A stretch of DNA of 64,000 nucleotides from Bifidobacterium choerinum (GCF_000741135.1 NZ_JGYU01000001.1:62001-126000); one strand, 5' to 3'. Counted from the first letter of the stretch, positions 1 through 13,442 are shown. Numbers and translations are program-made. The notes: a model not told the origin generated them from the sequence alone.

Positions 1-1720
1 GTCGCGCAGCACGTCGATGTAGGCGTCGATGCTCTGCCGGTACAGGCTCGTCCATGCGTCGAGGATCGCGACGGCGCGGTAGGCGCCCGCGCGCACATGC
101 GGCTCCGCGCCGGGCGTCGCGATGACGATCGCCGGCGCGTCGGCGACCTGTTCGACGACGCCCTGCGGCTGGTGCGGGCTCGACAGGACCATCGGCACGC
201 CACGGAACAGCCCCTGCAGCTCCTGCGCGGTGCCGGCAGCGCCGACGCGCACGACGCGCATGCGCTCGCCGCCGCAGTGCGGGCAGTGCCAGTCGACGGC
301 CGGCGCCCCGCACCAGCGGCAGCGCGGCGTGCCGGTCGGTCCGCCGCGTTCGAGCGGCCCGGTGCAGCGCAGGCAGCGCGCCTGACGCAGGCAGCGCGCG
401 CACACCAACGATTCGCTGATGCCGTCGGAGGGGATCGAGAACAGGACCGGGCCGTGCTCGAGCGCGGCCGACAGCACGCGCACGGCGGTGTGCGGCACGC
501 GCGCGCGCGATGCTCGGATCGGCGAGACGTGCGAGTTCGTCGCGGTTGAGCCAGCGCACCGGCGGCGCGGCGGCGCGCGCGACGTCACGGAAGGGCACGA
601 TCGCGGCGCTCGGTCCGCTCACGGCGACCGGCATCGCCGTCGTGTCCTCGCATTCCCATTGGCTGAGCACGCTGCGCGCATAGGCCATCGCGACGAAGAC
701 GCCGTCGTGCAGCCGCGCGCGCAGCCGGCACACGCCGCGTGCGTTCGCGTACGGCATCAGCCCGTCGGCGTACTGGTAGGCGCCGTCGTCGAGCACGGCG
801 AACAACGCGGGGCCCGTCACCGGCGCGTACATCGCCGCGCGCGTGCCGACGACGCAGCGCACACGCCCCGACGCGACGGCGAGGTAGGCGCGGTAGCGTT
901 CGGCGGGGCCGAGCGAGCCGCTGAGCACGGCCACGTCACCGCCCCAGGCTTCGCCGCCCGGACCTTCGCCGTCGGGCGCGAAGGCGGTCAGTCCCGCGCC
1001 CTCGAGTGCACGCATGACCTCCCACACCTCGCGCATCGACGGCATGACGAGCACCGCCGACCTGCCGTGCGCGAGCGCCGACGCCGCCATCCACGTGAGG
1101 TCGGCGCACGCCGAGCCGGCGACGGCGTCGACGACGAAGGACTGGAAGCGTTCGCCGGCGAGCGCGTCGGCGAGGACCTGCGCCCGCTCGTAGCGGCGCG
1201 CGAAGTCGGCGCCCATCGCCTGCGCGGCGGCCGCGCGCGCGCCGGCGTCGGCGCGCGTGTCCGGTCCGTCGGCGAGGTTCGCCATCTCCTTGTCGACGGC
1301 GGCGATGCGCTGCGGCAGCGCGACGCGCACGATGTTCGCGCAGGTGCCGCCGTAGGCGTCGGCGATCGCAGCGACGTCGCGGCGCATTTGGCCGCCCATG
1401 ACAACGCCGCTGAGCACGCGTTCGATGTAGCGCAGCGCCGACGGGTCGGTGTCGCTGTGCTCGACGCGCTCCCAGATGATGCCGGAGACGCGCTGGCCGC
1501 CGAAGCGTACGCGCACGAGGCAGCCGGGGCGCGCGGCCTCGGAGAGGCGTTCGTCGATCAGATAGTCGAAGCAGCGTCCCAGATGGGTGGCCTGGATGTC
1601 GAGGACGACGCGCGCGACCGGCAGCCGCACGGCCGGCGTGTGCGCGGCCCCGCCGCGGGGACGCCGGCGGCGCGGCTGCATGCCGTCGAAGGTGGGTTGC
1701 GTCGCATCGCTCGTGCTCAT
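1..1720 (-). CDS. priA: Primosomal protein N' (PriA), 3' end off window, apparent frame break
   Basis: PriA helps restart stalled replication forks. From the ATG at 1720 one frame gives a PriA-type N-terminal DNA-binding domain (HLGRCFDYLIDERL), then a degenerate helicase region in which the Walker A is replaced by DAVAGSACADLTW, as is usual in actinobacterial PriA, then WLNRDELARLADPS. Below about position 510 the homology moves to another frame: VPHTAVRVLSAALEHG, then the cysteine pairs CARCLRQARC, CRWCG and HCPHCGG of the PriA zinc-binding region. The switch falls on a (CG)6 run at 498-509. Both frames stay open to the left edge, so this rests on homology, not on a stop codon. It could be a sequencing indel or a real mutation. 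The gene runs off the window at position 1. Confidence 0.85.
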   Translation of the reverse strand, partial: MSTSDATQPTFDGMQPRRRRPRGGAAHTPAVRLPVARVVLDIQATHLGRCFDYLIDERLSEAARPGCLVRVRFGGQRVSGIIWERVEHSDTDPSALRYIERVLSGVVMGGQMRRDVAAIADAYGGTCANIVRVALPQRIAAVDKEMANLADGPDTRADAGARAAAAQAMGADFARRYERAQVLADALAGERFQSFVVDAVAGSACADLTWMAASALAHGRSAVLVMPSMREVWEVMRALEGAGLTAFAPDGEGPGGEAWGGDVAVLSGSLGPAERYRAYLAVASGRVRCVVGTRAAMYAPVTGPALFAVLDDGAYQYADGLMPYANARGVCRLRARLHDGVFVAMAYARSVLSQWECEDTTAMPVAVSGPSAAIVPFRDVARAAAPPVRWLNRDELARLADPSIARARAAHRRARAVGRARARPGPVLDPLRRHQRIVGVRALPASGALPALHRAARTRRTDRHAALPLVRGAGRRLALPALRRRAHARRARRRCRHRAGAAGAVPWRADGPVEPAPAAGRRRTGRRRAGDRHRDARRGAACARGRLPRRRDPRRMDEPVPAEHRRLHRRAAR

Positions 1721-1769
1721 GGCTCCCAGTGTAACGACCCCGCGGAGGCGGCCGCCGCCGGCGTTGCGC

Positions 1770-3053
1770 TCAGTGGCGCGGCCACCACGGGCGCAGCGGG
1801 TAGACGTCGGTGCCGTTGTCCTCCGGCTTGACGGCGAGGAACTGGTGGATCTGGATGTGGTTCATCTCGAAGTTGTACGCGCATCCGGCCATGTACAGGC
1901 CCCACAGGCGGGCCTTCGGCTCGCCGACGAGCCTGACGGCCTCGTCCCAGTGCGCGGCGAGGTTCTCGTTCCAGCGGTGCAGCGTCAGCGCGTAGTGCTG
2001 GCGCAGGTTCTCCTGGTTGACGACCTCGAAGCCGGTGTCCTGGATGACCATCTCGATCTCGGCCGGGCTCGACAGTTCGCCGTCGGGGAAGATGTAGCGG
2101 TCGATGAACTCGCCCGCCTTCTTGCCCTGATGCGAGTTGCAGCGCGTGATCTGGTGGTTGAGCAGCTTCGCGCCCGGCTTGAGCTTGTCGTAGATCTCCT
2201 TGAAGTACGACGGATAGTGCTTGTGGCCGACGTGCTCCATCATGCCGATCGAGCAGATCGCGTCGAAGTCGCCTTCGGGCACGTCTCGGTAGTCCATCAG
2301 CCGCACCTCGGCGAGGTCCTCGAGGCCCTCGTCGCGGATCCAGCGCTGCGCCCATTCGACCTGCTCCTCGGAGAGCGTGACGCCGAGCACCCTGATGCCG
2401 CGCCTGGCGGCCTCGATCTCCATCGAGCCCCAGCCGCAGCCGATGTCGAGCAGGCGTTCGCCGGGCCTGAGCGCAAGCTTGTCGAGGATGAGGTCGAGCT
2501 TGGCCTTCTGCGCGGCCTCGAGCGACGTGTCCGGGGAGTCGAAGACGGCGCAGGTGTAGGTCATCGACGGGCCGAGGAACAGCGCGTAGAAGTCGTTCGA
2601 CTGGTCGTAGTGGTAGCTGACCGTCGCCGCGTCGCCGGCCTTCGAATGCGGCAGCAGCCCCTCGGTCAGGCGACGCAGCCTGCCTGGGCCTTCGATATCC
2701 GGCGCGGCGGGGCGGCGGATGCCGTGTGAGGCGACCGAGGCGAGCGCGTGCGCGAGCTGCGCCGGGTTCGGCATGCGCAGATACGGCTTGACGGCCACGA
2801 GGTCACCGAAGAGCCGGTACGGGTTGCCGGGCACGAGCTGCGGTGAGTCGATGTCGCCCTGCAGGTAGGCGCGCGCCAGGCCGAGTTCGCCGGGCGCGTT
2901 GACCATATGGTAGACGGCGCGCGCGTTGTTCACGCTGATCGTGACCGGCGCGTCCGGGTCGCCGAAGCTCGATCCGTCGAAGGCGGTCACATGGATCGGG
3001 GCGTCCGGTTTGACGAAGAGCTCCACCATCTGCGCGACGGTCATCGATGCCAT
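1770..3053 (-). CDS. cfa: Cyclopropane-fatty-acyl-phospholipid synthase
   Basis: SAM-dependent enzyme that adds a methylene bridge to unsaturated acyl chains of membrane phospholipids. The 427-residue protein has the SAM-binding motif LDIGCGWGSMEIEA in its middle and the family motif SIGMMEHVGHKHYPSYF further on. Length fits the family, including the N-terminal extension typical of actinobacterial Cfa. The start at 3053 is preceded by AGAGGAGG. The next gene upstream on the same strand is metK, which makes the SAM used here, but a hairpin separates the two, so cotranscription is uncertain. Confidence 0.93.
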   Translation of the reverse strand: MASMTVAQMVELFVKPDAPIHVTAFDGSSFGDPDAPVTISVNNARAVYHMVNAPGELGLARAYLQGDIDSPQLVPGNPYRLFGDLVAVKPYLRMPNPAQLAHALASVASHGIRRPAAPDIEGPGRLRRLTEGLLPHSKAGDAATVSYHYDQSNDFYALFLGPSMTYTCAVFDSPDTSLEAAQKAKLDLILDKLALRPGERLLDIGCGWGSMEIEAARRGIRVLGVTLSEEQVEWAQRWIRDEGLEDLAEVRLMDYRDVPEGDFDAICSIGMMEHVGHKHYPSYFKEIYDKLKPGAKLLNHQITRCNSHQGKKAGEFIDRYIFPDGELSSPAEIEMVIQDTGFEVVNQENLRQHYALTLHRWNENLAAHWDEAVRLVGEPKARLWGLYMAGCAYNFEMNHIQIHQFLAVKPEDNGTDVYPLRPWWPRH

Positions 3054-3171
3054 TGTTCGTTCCTCCTCTGTGCGTGTCCGGCCGCGTCCTGTCGCGGCGC
3101 CGGTTTTGGAAGGACAGTCTACCCATGCGGCGTCGCATGGCCGTTCAGCTGCCGGTAAAACCGGTTATGGC

Positions 3172-3199
3172 GGGACCCGGCGGCGTGCCGCCGGGTCCC
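3172..3199 (-). terminator. Hairpin after metK
   Basis: Perfect 12-bp stem (3172-3183 pairing with 3188-3199) with a 4-nt loop, 10 bp past the metK stop. No T-run follows on the minus strand, so it may be a weak terminator or a processing site. A second small stem (CCGGT/ACCGG) lies at 3152-3164. Confidence 0.6.
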
Positions 3200-3208
3200 G
3201 GTCGTGTC

Positions 3209-4438
3209 TCAGTCCTCGCGTTCGGCGGCGATCGCGTCCCTGAGCGCGTCGACGCGGTCCGTCGCCTCCCACGGGAAGTCGGCGTCCTCGCGTCCGAAGT
3301 GGCCGTAGGCGGCGGTCTTCGCGTAGATCGGGCGTAGCAGGTCGAGCTCGTCGACGATCGCGGCCGGACGCAGGTCGAAGACGCGGCGCACGGCGCGCTG
3401 GATCTGCTCGCGCGTCACGCCGTCGGCCTCGGTGCCGTAGGTCTCGACGTTGATGCTCACCGGGTCGGCGACGCCGATCGCGTACGCGACCTGCACCTCG
3501 ACCTTGTGCGCAAGCCCCGCGGCCACGATGTTCTTCGCGACCCAGCGCGCCGCGTAGGCGGCCGAACGGTCGACCTTGCTCGGGTCCTTGCCAGAGAACG
3601 CGCCGCCGCCATGATGCGCGGCGCCGCCGTAGGTGTCGACGATGATCTTACGGCCGGTGAGTCCCGCGTCGGCGGCCGGGCCGCCCATGATGAACGAGCC
3701 GGTCGGATTGACGAGCACGCGGTAGTCGTCGTGGCGCACGCGGTCGGCGAGGACCTCGTCGAGCACCGGTTTGATGACGTGCTCGTCGAGCTGCTCCCTG
3801 AGCCAGTCCTGACGCACCGACGGGTCGTGCTGCGTCGAGACAAGGACGGTGTCGAGGCGCACCGGCACGTCGTGCTCGTCGTATTCGATCGTCACCTGCG
3901 TCTTGCCGTCGGGGCGCAGGAACGGCACCTCGCCGGACTTGCGCACGTCGGTCAGGCGTTTGGCGAGGCGGTGCGCCAGATGGATCGGCAGCGGCATCAG
4001 CACGACGGTCTCGTCGCTCGCGTAGCCGAACATGACGCCCTGGTCGCCGGCGCCCTGCGCCTCGTAGCGCTCCTCGCGCGAGGCGGCGCTTTCGGCCTCG
4101 CGGCTCAGGCGCGAGACGCCCTGGTTGATCTCGGGGCTCTGTTCGGTGATCGAGACGAGGACGCCGCACGAGTCGGCGTCGAGGCCCACCTCGGAGCTCG
4201 TGTAGCCGATGTTTCGCACGACGGAGCGCACGATGTTCTGGATGTCGCTGTAGCCTTCGCTCGAGACCTCGCCGAAGACGAAGAACTGACCGGTCGTCGC
4301 CGACGTCTCGACGGCGACGTGCGAATGCGGGTCATGGCGCAGCATGTCGTCGAGGATCGCGTCGGAGATCTGGTCGCAGATCTTGTCCGGATGCCCTTCG
4401 GTCACCGATTCCGCGGAAATCAACTTGAGTTCGGCCAT
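3209..4438 (-). CDS. metK: S-adenosylmethionine synthetase
   Basis: Makes SAM from methionine and ATP in the cytoplasm. The 409-residue protein has the signatures [16 protein letters not shown] near the N-terminus, [12 protein letters not shown] in the central part and [17 protein letters not shown] in the C-terminal part, matching full-length MetK. The start at 4438 has a GGGGAG ribosome site. No SAM riboswitch fold was recognised in the roughly 90-bp leader. A possible -10 (TATGAT) lies about 70 bp upstream. It is transcribed toward cfa, a SAM user. Confidence 0.96.
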   Translation of the reverse strand: MAELKLISAESVTEGHPDKICDQISDAILDDMLRHDPHSHVAVETSATTGQFFVFGEVSSEGYSDIQNIVRSVVRNIGYTSSEVGLDADSCGVLVSITEQSPEINQGVSRLSREAESAASREERYEAQGAGDQGVMFGYASDETVVLMPLPIHLAHRLAKRLTDVRKSGEVPFLRPDGKTQVTIEYDEHDVPVRLDTVLVSTQHDPSVRQDWLREQLDEHVIKPVLDEVLADRVRHDDYRVLVNPTGSFIMGGPAADAGLTGRKIIVDTYGGAAHHGGGAFSGKDPSKVDRSAAYAARWVAKNIVAAGLAHKVEVQVAYAIGVADPVSINVETYGTEADGVTREQIQRAVRRVFDLRPAAIVDELDLLRPIYAKTAAYGHFGREDADFPWEATDRVDALRDAIAAERED

Positions 4439-4503
4439 AAAACTCCCCTGATGCTGGTGGTGTGCGATGCGGCGGGCGTATGGGTTGGAAACGTCCGCGA
4501 CAC

Positions 4504-4509
4504 ATCATA
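4504..4509 (-). promoter_or_regulatory. Candidate -10 of metK
   Basis: TATGAT on the minus strand, 65 bp before the metK start. No convincing -35 could be placed; the upstream DNA is the rpoZ terminator stem. Confidence 0.3.
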
Positions 4510-4530
4510 GTCGCTCCGTCGCATATTAGA

Positions 4531-4581
4531 GGCCCCCGGTTCCCCACGCCATGCATTACGCGACGTGGGAAACCGGGGGCC
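4531..4581 (-). terminator. rpoZ terminator
   Basis: 18-bp stem with one G-T pair (4531-4548 against 4564-4581) and a 15-nt loop just after the rpoZ stop. There is no strong T-tract, as often in high-GC actinobacteria. Confidence 0.75.
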
Positions 4582-4608
4582 GTGCTCCGGAGGCGCAAGG
4601 GCCTGCGG

Positions 4609-4893
4609 TCAGTTGCCCTCGTTGAGGTCGTCCTCGCCGAGGGTCTCCTCGAGCAGTCCCTCGTTGATCTCGCGGAAGGCGATCGACAGCGGCTTCTCCT
4701 GGCTCTGGTACTCGACGAGCGGGCCGACGTTCTGCAGCAGTCCCTCGTTGAGCTGCGCGAAGTAGGAATTGATCTGACGGGCGCGCTTCGCGGCGAAGAT
4801 CGCCAGCGCGTACTTGGAGTCGGCGTGCTCCATCAGGTCGTCGATCGGCGGATTCGCAAGTCCGGTTGGTGTAGGCTCGGTACCGAATGCCAT
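4609..4893 (-). CDS. rpoZ: RNA polymerase omega subunit
   Basis: Small subunit that helps assemble RNA polymerase. The reading frame is open from 4950, but the ATG at 4893 is preferred: it has a GGAG site just upstream and starts the conserved part ([20 protein letters not shown]). This gives 94 residues, normal for omega. The motif [20 protein letters not shown] is the actinobacterial form of the omega core. It is divergent from ilvD and ends at a strong hairpin. Confidence 0.93.
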   Translation of the reverse strand: MAFGTEPTPTGLANPPIDDLMEHADSKYALAIFAAKRARQINSYFAQLNEGLLQNVGPLVEYQSQEKPLSIAFREINEGLLEETLGEDDLNEGN

Positions 4894-5098
4894 AGTTGAG
4901 GTCTCCAAATCACTCGCACGATGCTTGTTCAGCTTGTTCAAAACAGTCATTCTATCTCAGGGCGCCGACCCGTTCAAGACCTCCCGCCGTCGGCGCCGCC
5001 GATGGCGCCGCACGCATTTGTCAAGGTTCGGCGAAAATTTCCCACGATATGACCATTCGGCGGCATGCCGCGCCCGCGGTGCGGTTGAATGGCGTGTT

Positions 5099-6958
5099 AT
5101 GGAAATGCGATCTGCGAAAATCATGAACGGAAGAATGTTCGCCGGCGCCCGTGCGCTCTACCGCGCCGCCGGTGTGGATGGCAAGGACTTCGGCAAGCCG
5201 ATCGTCGCCATCGCAAACTCCTTCGACGAGTTCGTCCCCGGCCACGTCCACCTCAACAAGGTCGGCCGCCTCGTCTCCGAGGCCGTCAAGAAGGCCGGCG
5301 GCATCCCGCGCGAATTCAACACAATGGCCGTCGACGACGGCATCGCGATGGGCCACACCGGCATGCTCTACTCGCTGCCGAGCCGCGAGATCATCGCCGA
5401 CACCGTCGAATACCAGGTCAACGCGCACTGCGCCGACGCGCTCATCTGCATCTCGAACTGCGACAAGATCACGCCGGGCATGCTGATGGCGGCGCTGCGT
5501 CTGAACATCCCGACCGTCTTCGTCTCCGGCGGCCCGATGGAGGCCGGCACGACGGTGCTGCCCGACGGCACCGTCAAGGAGAACACCGACCTCATCGACG
5601 TCATGTACGCGTCGGCCGACGACGACATGACCGACGAGGACCTGCTCGCCTACGAGCGCACCGTCTGCCCGACCTGCGGCTCGTGCGCCGGCATGTTCAC
5701 GGCGAACTCGATGAACTGCCTGACCGAGGCGATCGGCCTGGCGCTGCCCGGCAACGGCACCGTCCTCGCCTCCCACGGCTACCGCAGGCAGCTCTTCGAG
5801 CGCGCCGCGCAGACCGTCGTCGACATCGCGAACCGCTACTACCACGAGGACGACGAGTCGGTGCTCCCCCGTTCGATCGCGACGAAGCACGCCTTCGAGA
5901 ACGCGATGACGATGGACGTGGCGATGGGCGGCTCGACGAACACGGTGCTGCACATCCTCGCGATGGCACAGTCGGCGGACGTCGACTTCACGCTCAACGA
6001 CATCGAGCGCATCTCGCACACCGTCCAGTGCATCTGCAAGGCCTCTCCCTCCGGTGAATGGGAGATCTCCGACGTGCACCGCGCCGGCGGCATCACCGGC
6101 ATCCTCGGCGAGCTCGACCGCGCCGGCAAGCTGCACCGCGACGTGCATTCGATCGACTATCCGCCGCTCGAGGCGAAGCTCGACGACTGGGACATCATGC
6201 GCGAGACCTGCACCGACTACGCGAAGGACTTCTTCAGGGCCGCGCCGGGCCATATCGTCTCCCCCGAACCGTGGACGCACGAGACGAAGTTCGACTCGCT
6301 CGACACCGACCGCGTCAACGGCGCGATCCACGACGTCGAGCATCCGGCCGTCACCGAGGGCGGCCTCGCCGTGCTGCGCGGCAACCTCGCCCCCGACGGC
6401 TGCGTCGTCAAGACCGCCGGCGTGCCGAAGGAAATCTGGACCTTCCGCGGCCCGGCGCTCGTCGTCGAATCGCAGGAGCAGGCCGTCGAGGTCATCCTCA
6501 ACGACACGCTCAAGCCCGGCCAGGCGCTCATCATCCGCTACGAGGGCCCCAAGGGCGGCCCCGGCATGCAGGAGATGCTCTACCCGACGTCCTTCGTCAA
6601 GGGCAAGGGCATCGGCAAGGAGGTCGCGCTGATCACCGACGGCCGCTATTCGGGCGGCTCGTCGGGCCTGTCGATCGGCCACGTCGCGCCGGAGGCCGCG
6701 AGCGGCGGCACGATCGCGCTCGTCGAGGACGGCGACATCATCTCGATCGACATCCCGAACCGCACGATCAACGTCGAACTGTCCGACGAGGAGCTCGCCG
6801 AACGCCGCGCGAAGCTCGAGGCCGGCGACGGCTACGTCGCGCACCGCGACCGTCAGGTGAGCCAGGCGCTCAAGGCCTTCGCCGCCTTCGCCCGCTCCGC
6901 CGACAAGGGCGCGACGCGCGACCCGGAGCTCATCGACCGTCTCTCCGGCCTGGCCTGA
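5099..6958 (+). CDS. ilvD: Dihydroxy-acid dehydratase
   Basis: Fe-S dehydratase of isoleucine and valine synthesis, converting dihydroxy acids to 2-oxo acids. The protein is 619 residues, the normal length, with cluster-ligand cysteines at about residue 121 (NCDKITPGM) and 193-196 ([11 protein letters not shown]), and the C-terminal glycine-rich substrate region ([20 protein letters not shown]). The frame is open far upstream, but homology begins at [21 protein letters not shown] chose the ATG at 5099; 5105 is an alternative, and neither has a clear ribosome site. It stands alone between rpoZ and its own terminator. Confidence 0.95.
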   Translation: MEMRSAKIMNGRMFAGARALYRAAGVDGKDFGKPIVAIANSFDEFVPGHVHLNKVGRLVSEAVKKAGGIPREFNTMAVDDGIAMGHTGMLYSLPSREIIADTVEYQVNAHCADALICISNCDKITPGMLMAALRLNIPTVFVSGGPMEAGTTVLPDGTVKENTDLIDVMYASADDDMTDEDLLAYERTVCPTCGSCAGMFTANSMNCLTEAIGLALPGNGTVLASHGYRRQLFERAAQTVVDIANRYYHEDDESVLPRSIATKHAFENAMTMDVAMGGSTNTVLHILAMAQSADVDFTLNDIERISHTVQCICKASPSGEWEISDVHRAGGITGILGELDRAGKLHRDVHSIDYPPLEAKLDDWDIMRETCTDYAKDFFRAAPGHIVSPEPWTHETKFDSLDTDRVNGAIHDVEHPAVTEGGLAVLRGNLAPDGCVVKTAGVPKEIWTFRGPALVVESQEQAVEVILNDTLKPGQALIIRYEGPKGGPGMQEMLYPTSFVKGKGIGKEVALITDGRYSGGSSGLSIGHVAPEAASGGTIALVEDGDIISIDIPNRTINVELSDEELAERRAKLEAGDGYVAHRDRQVSQALKAFAAFARSADKGATRDPELIDRLSGLA

Positions 6959-6992
6959 CCGGCCGGCCGCCCGCGGCGGCGTACAAGGATGT

Positions 6993-7029
6993 GAAAGCCC
7001 CCACCGATGTTCCCTCGGTGGGGGCTTTC
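6993..7029 (+). terminator. ilvD terminator
   Basis: Perfect 15-bp stem (6993-7007 with 7015-7029), 7-nt loop, followed by a pyrimidine-rich stretch. It lies 35 bp past the ilvD stop. Confidence 0.85.
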
Positions 7030-7084
7030 CTCTTGCCATGCCGATAGATATGCTGTATCCGCCGTACGGCGCGGAGGCGTTCCG

Positions 7085-7156
7085 TCTATTCGTCTATTCG
7101 TCTATTCGACTATTCGACTATTCGACTATTCGACTATTCGACTATTCGACTATTCG
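7085..7156. repeat. Nine tandem copies of an 8-bp unit overlapping the gmk stop
   Basis: Three TCTATTCG units (7085-7108) followed by six ACTATTCG units (7109-7156), without interruption. The last unit contains the gmk stop codon (TAG, complement of 7150-7152) and its final Glu codon, so copy-number change would alter only the 3' untranslated end of gmk. Confidence 0.97.
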
Positions 7157-7788
7157 GCGATGCCGTATTCGTCGGCGATGATCCTCCACAGTTCGTCGGC
7201 GGTCCGTTCGACCTCCTCGTTGACGATCGTCACGTCGAACTCGGATTCGGCCGCCAGCTCGACCTTCGCCGTCTCGAGACGCTTCGCCTGCTGTTCGGGC
7301 GTCTCGGTGCCGCGGCCGACGAGGCGGCGCTTGAGCTCCTCGAAGCTCGGCGGCGCGATGAACACGGTGACGATCTCGAGTCCGAGCTCCTTCGCGCGTT
7401 CCCTGACGCGGCGCGCGCCCTGCAGGTCGATCTCGAGCAGCGTCGGCGTGTTCGCGGCGAGATGCTCGCGCACCGGCGCCAGCGGCGTGCCGTAGTGCGC
7501 CATGCCGTGCACGACGGCCGTCTCGAGGAACTCACCGGCGGCCTCCTTGGCGACGAATTCGTCGTCGTCCATGAACCAGTAGTCGACGCCGTCGCGTTCG
7601 CCGGGGCGCGGGTCGCGCGTCGTCGCCGACACCGACACCCACACCTCGGGATGCTTGGCGAGCATCGCCGCCTCGACGGTGCCCTTGCCGACCGCCGTCG
7701 GCCCGGTGAGCACGACGAGCCTGCCGCCCTTGCCGGCGTCGTCCGCCGTGTCGACGATGCCCTGTGCCTGCTGCTGCGAATGTTCCAC
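7150..7788 (-). CDS. gmk: Guanylate kinase
   Basis: Phosphorylates GMP to GDP. The reading frame is open to 8124, but homology begins near [18 protein letters not shown], which carries the P-loop (GPTAVGKGT). A GTG at 7788 gives 212 residues, the usual size. GMP-binding motifs [19 protein letters not shown] and the lid-region arginines are present. It is the last gene of the efp-nusB-carAB-pyrF-like-gmk series, 90 bp after the pyrF-like gene. Its stop lies inside an 8-bp tandem repeat. The P-loop has Ala-Val in place of the more usual Ser-Gly, a mild variant. Confidence 0.92.
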   Translation of the reverse strand: MEHSQQQAQGIVDTADDAGKGGRLVVLTGPTAVGKGTVEAAMLAKHPEVWVSVSATTRDPRPGERDGVDYWFMDDDEFVAKEAAGEFLETAVVHGMAHYGTPLAPVREHLAANTPTLLEIDLQGARRVRERAKELGLEIVTVFIAPPSFEELKRRLVGRGTETPEQQAKRLETAKVELAAESEFDVTIVNEEVERTADELWRIIADEYGIAE

Positions 7789-7877
7789 GTTCCGTTTCCC
7801 GTCACGTTGATGCGGCGGCCAGGCCGCCGTGTTGGTTGATGATTGCCGGCCGACGACCGCCGTCCGGCGCCGCCTTT

Positions 7878-8783
7878 TCAGTCGAGCGCCTCCTCCATCA
7901 GTGCGAGCCGCACGTCGAGCGCGATGCTCTCGGTGGCCTGGATCAGCGACTGGATGTCCGGACCGTGCTCGGCGATCGCGCGAGAGACGGTGATGAGCAC
8001 GTTGCCGTGCGTGCCGCGGAACACGGTCTTGAGGTCGCTCGCCTCGGCGCCCTGCCAGCCGTAGCCCGGCGAGAGGATCGGTCCGGTGAAGCTCGACGGC
8101 GCCACGCCGCTCTCCTGCAGCCACTGCCCGATCGTCGCGCCGATGATCAGGCCGACCGAGCCGAGGCCCGGTGTGTCCACATTGTATTTCTGCGCGGTGT
8201 TGGCGATGCCGTAGGCGACCGTCTTGCCTTTGTATTCGCCGGTCTGGCGGATCGCCGTCTGCAGGCTCGCGCCTTCCGGATTCGATGTGAGCGACGCGAC
8301 GAACACGCCGCGCCCGTTGTTGAGCGCGTCCTCGATGACGCCGCTGAGCGAACGTGCGCCGTAGTACGGCAGCAGCGTGATCGCGTCGGCGAGCATCGGC
8401 GCGTCCGGCTTGAAGTAGGCGTCGGCGATCGCCGAGATCGTCGTCGACAGTCCGCCGTGCAGGCAGTCGACGATTGTGATGATGTCCATCTGCCGCGCGG
8501 CGAAGAGGACGCGCTCGAGCGCCGCGTACCCGCGTGAGCCGTAGCGCTCGAACATCGAGGTCTGGAATTTGACGGCGGCCGCGCGTCCGTTGGCCGCCTG
8601 CAGCATGCGCATCGCGTAGAGCTCGGCGCCCTGCGCGTCGATGTCATAGCCCCAGTCCGCAAGCAGCTGGCGATGCGGGTCGATGCCCACGCACAGTGGG
8701 CCGTACCGTTTCATCGAATTGCTCAGCCGCAGTCCGAAGTCGGACCGCAATGCAAGCTGCTCCTGCGTGCTGGGGTCGGTCAT
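7878..8783 (-). CDS. Type-2 OMP decarboxylase homologue lacking the catalytic Lys
   Basis: 301 residues of the type-2 orotidine-5'-phosphate decarboxylase fold. Retained features are CVGIDPH (Asp35), the first active-site Lys72 ([12 protein letters not shown]), the SNPEGA segment, and the phosphate-binding SPGYGWQG and GATIGQ motifs. The signature DxKxxD, normally DAKRGD in this family, reads D106-C-L-H-G-G111: the catalytic Lys is Leu and the second Asp is Gly. A canonical enzyme should not decarboxylate without that lysine. It lies between carB (32-bp gap) and gmk, so a pyrimidine link is likely. It may be regulatory, bind a nucleotide, or catalyse something else. Bifidobacteria are known to carry a pyr operon elsewhere, which could supply the true PyrF; this was not checked here. 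Confidence 0.85.
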   Translation of the reverse strand: MTDPSTQEQLALRSDFGLRLSNSMKRYGPLCVGIDPHRQLLADWGYDIDAQGAELYAMRMLQAANGRAAAVKFQTSMFERYGSRGYAALERVLFAARQMDIITIVDCLHGGLSTTISAIADAYFKPDAPMLADAITLLPYYGARSLSGVIEDALNNGRGVFVASLTSNPEGASLQTAIRQTGEYKGKTVAYGIANTAQKYNVDTPGLGSVGLIIGATIGQWLQESGVAPSSFTGPILSPGYGWQGAEASDLKTVFRGTHGNVLITVSRAIAEHGPDIQSLIQATESIALDVRLALMEEALD

Positions 8784-8815
8784 GATGCTGCTCCTCCCCT
8801 GATGAGGTTGGTCGG

Positions 8816-12194
<3,379 letters not shown>

Positions 12195-12208
<14 letters not shown>

Positions 12209-13442
12209 TCGTGGATTCCTCCTTGGCATTCTTGGCGTTGGCGTCGTTCATCATCGCGACGAAGCGGTCGAACAGATAGGCGGCGTCGTGCGGGCCGGCG
12301 GCGGCCTCCGGATGGTACTGGACGGAGAAGGCGGGGATGTCGACGCACTGCAGGCCTTCGACGACGTCGTCGTTGAGGTCGACGTGGCTGACGAAGACCT
12401 TGCCGTAACGGCCGCCGTCGTACGGCGCGTCGACCGTCTCGCCGATCGGGGCGTCGACGGCGAAGCCGTGGTTGTGCGCGGTCACCTCGACCTTGCCGGT
12501 CGTCAGGTCCTTGACCGGCTGGTTGACGCCGCGATGGCCGAACTTGAGCTTGTAGGTGCCGAAGCCGAGCGCGCGGCCGAGCAGCTGGTTGCCGAAGCAG
12601 ATGCCGAAGAACGGGTAGCCGGCGTCAAGCACGCGGCGCAGCAGCGCGACCATGTCGTCGGCCTGCTCCGGGTCGCCCGGTCCGTTGGAGAAGAAGACGC
12701 CGTCGGGGTTGAGCTCCTCGATCTGCTCGAAGGTCGTCGTCGACGGCAGCACATGGACGCGGCAGCCGCGTTCGGCCATGCGGTGCGGCGTCATCGCCTT
12801 GATGCCCAGGTCGATCGCGGCGACGGTCGCGACGGGCTCGTGTCCCTCGAACTCGCCGGCCGGCTCGATGACGTAGGCCTTGTCGGTGCTCACCTCGTCG
12901 TACAGGCCCATGCCCTTCATCTGCGGCGTGGCGCGCACGTCGTCGAGCAGCGATTCGATCGTGCGCGGCTCGCCGTCGGCGCCGACGAGGACGTCGCCGG
13001 AGAAGATGCCGGCGCGCATGACGCCGGCATCGCGCAGATGGCGCACGAGCTTGCGGGTGTCGATGTGGCTGATGCCGACGATGCCGTCGGCGACGAGCGC
13101 GTCGTCGAGTGTGCCGTCGGCACGCCAGTTGCTCACCGTCGGGCTGGGGTCGCGCACGACGTAGCCGGCGACCCAGATGCGCGAGGACTCCGGGTCCTCG
13201 TCGTTGACGCCGGTGTCTCCGATGTGCGGGAACGTCTGCACGACGATCTGCCTGTCGTAGCTTGGATCGGTGAGCGTCTCCTGATAGCCGGTCATCGCGG
13301 TGGAGAAGACGATCTCCCCGCGCGTCTCTCCGCGCGCTCCGTAAGGTTCGCCCACATAGACCTGTCCGTCCTCGAGCACGAGGACGGCATCATCGGTGGT
13401 GAAAGCGGATGCCGAGTCGATCTGGTTCACCCAAACCCCCAT
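12195..13442 (-). CDS. carA: Carbamoyl-phosphate synthase small subunit
   Basis: Glutaminase subunit of carbamoyl-phosphate synthase. The 415-residue protein has the N-terminal CPSase domain ([30 protein letters not shown]) and a class I glutamine amidotransferase domain with nucleophile Cys in [16 protein letters not shown] and a His-Pro-Glu ([10 protein letters not shown]) triad end. The nucleophile elbow with Asn instead of His is the common actinobacterial form. The start at 13442 has only a weak ribosome site, and a downstream start is possible. It lies 68 bp after nusB. Confidence 0.96.

Noticed and set aside
419-1831. Long plus-strand open frame (about 470 codons)
   Set aside because: Arg/Ala/Gly-rich shadow of priA on the other strand, a common artefact of high GC; no ribosome site and no family resemblance.
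4439-4530. SAM riboswitch before metK
   Set aside because: The leader is too short and lacks the conserved helices of SAM-I or SAM-II; the nearby large stem is the rpoZ terminator.
5021-7039. Long minus-strand open frame opposite ilvD
   Set aside because: The ilvD protein is unmistakable on plus; the opposite frame is low-complexity Arg/Ala/Asp/Val and has no start signals.
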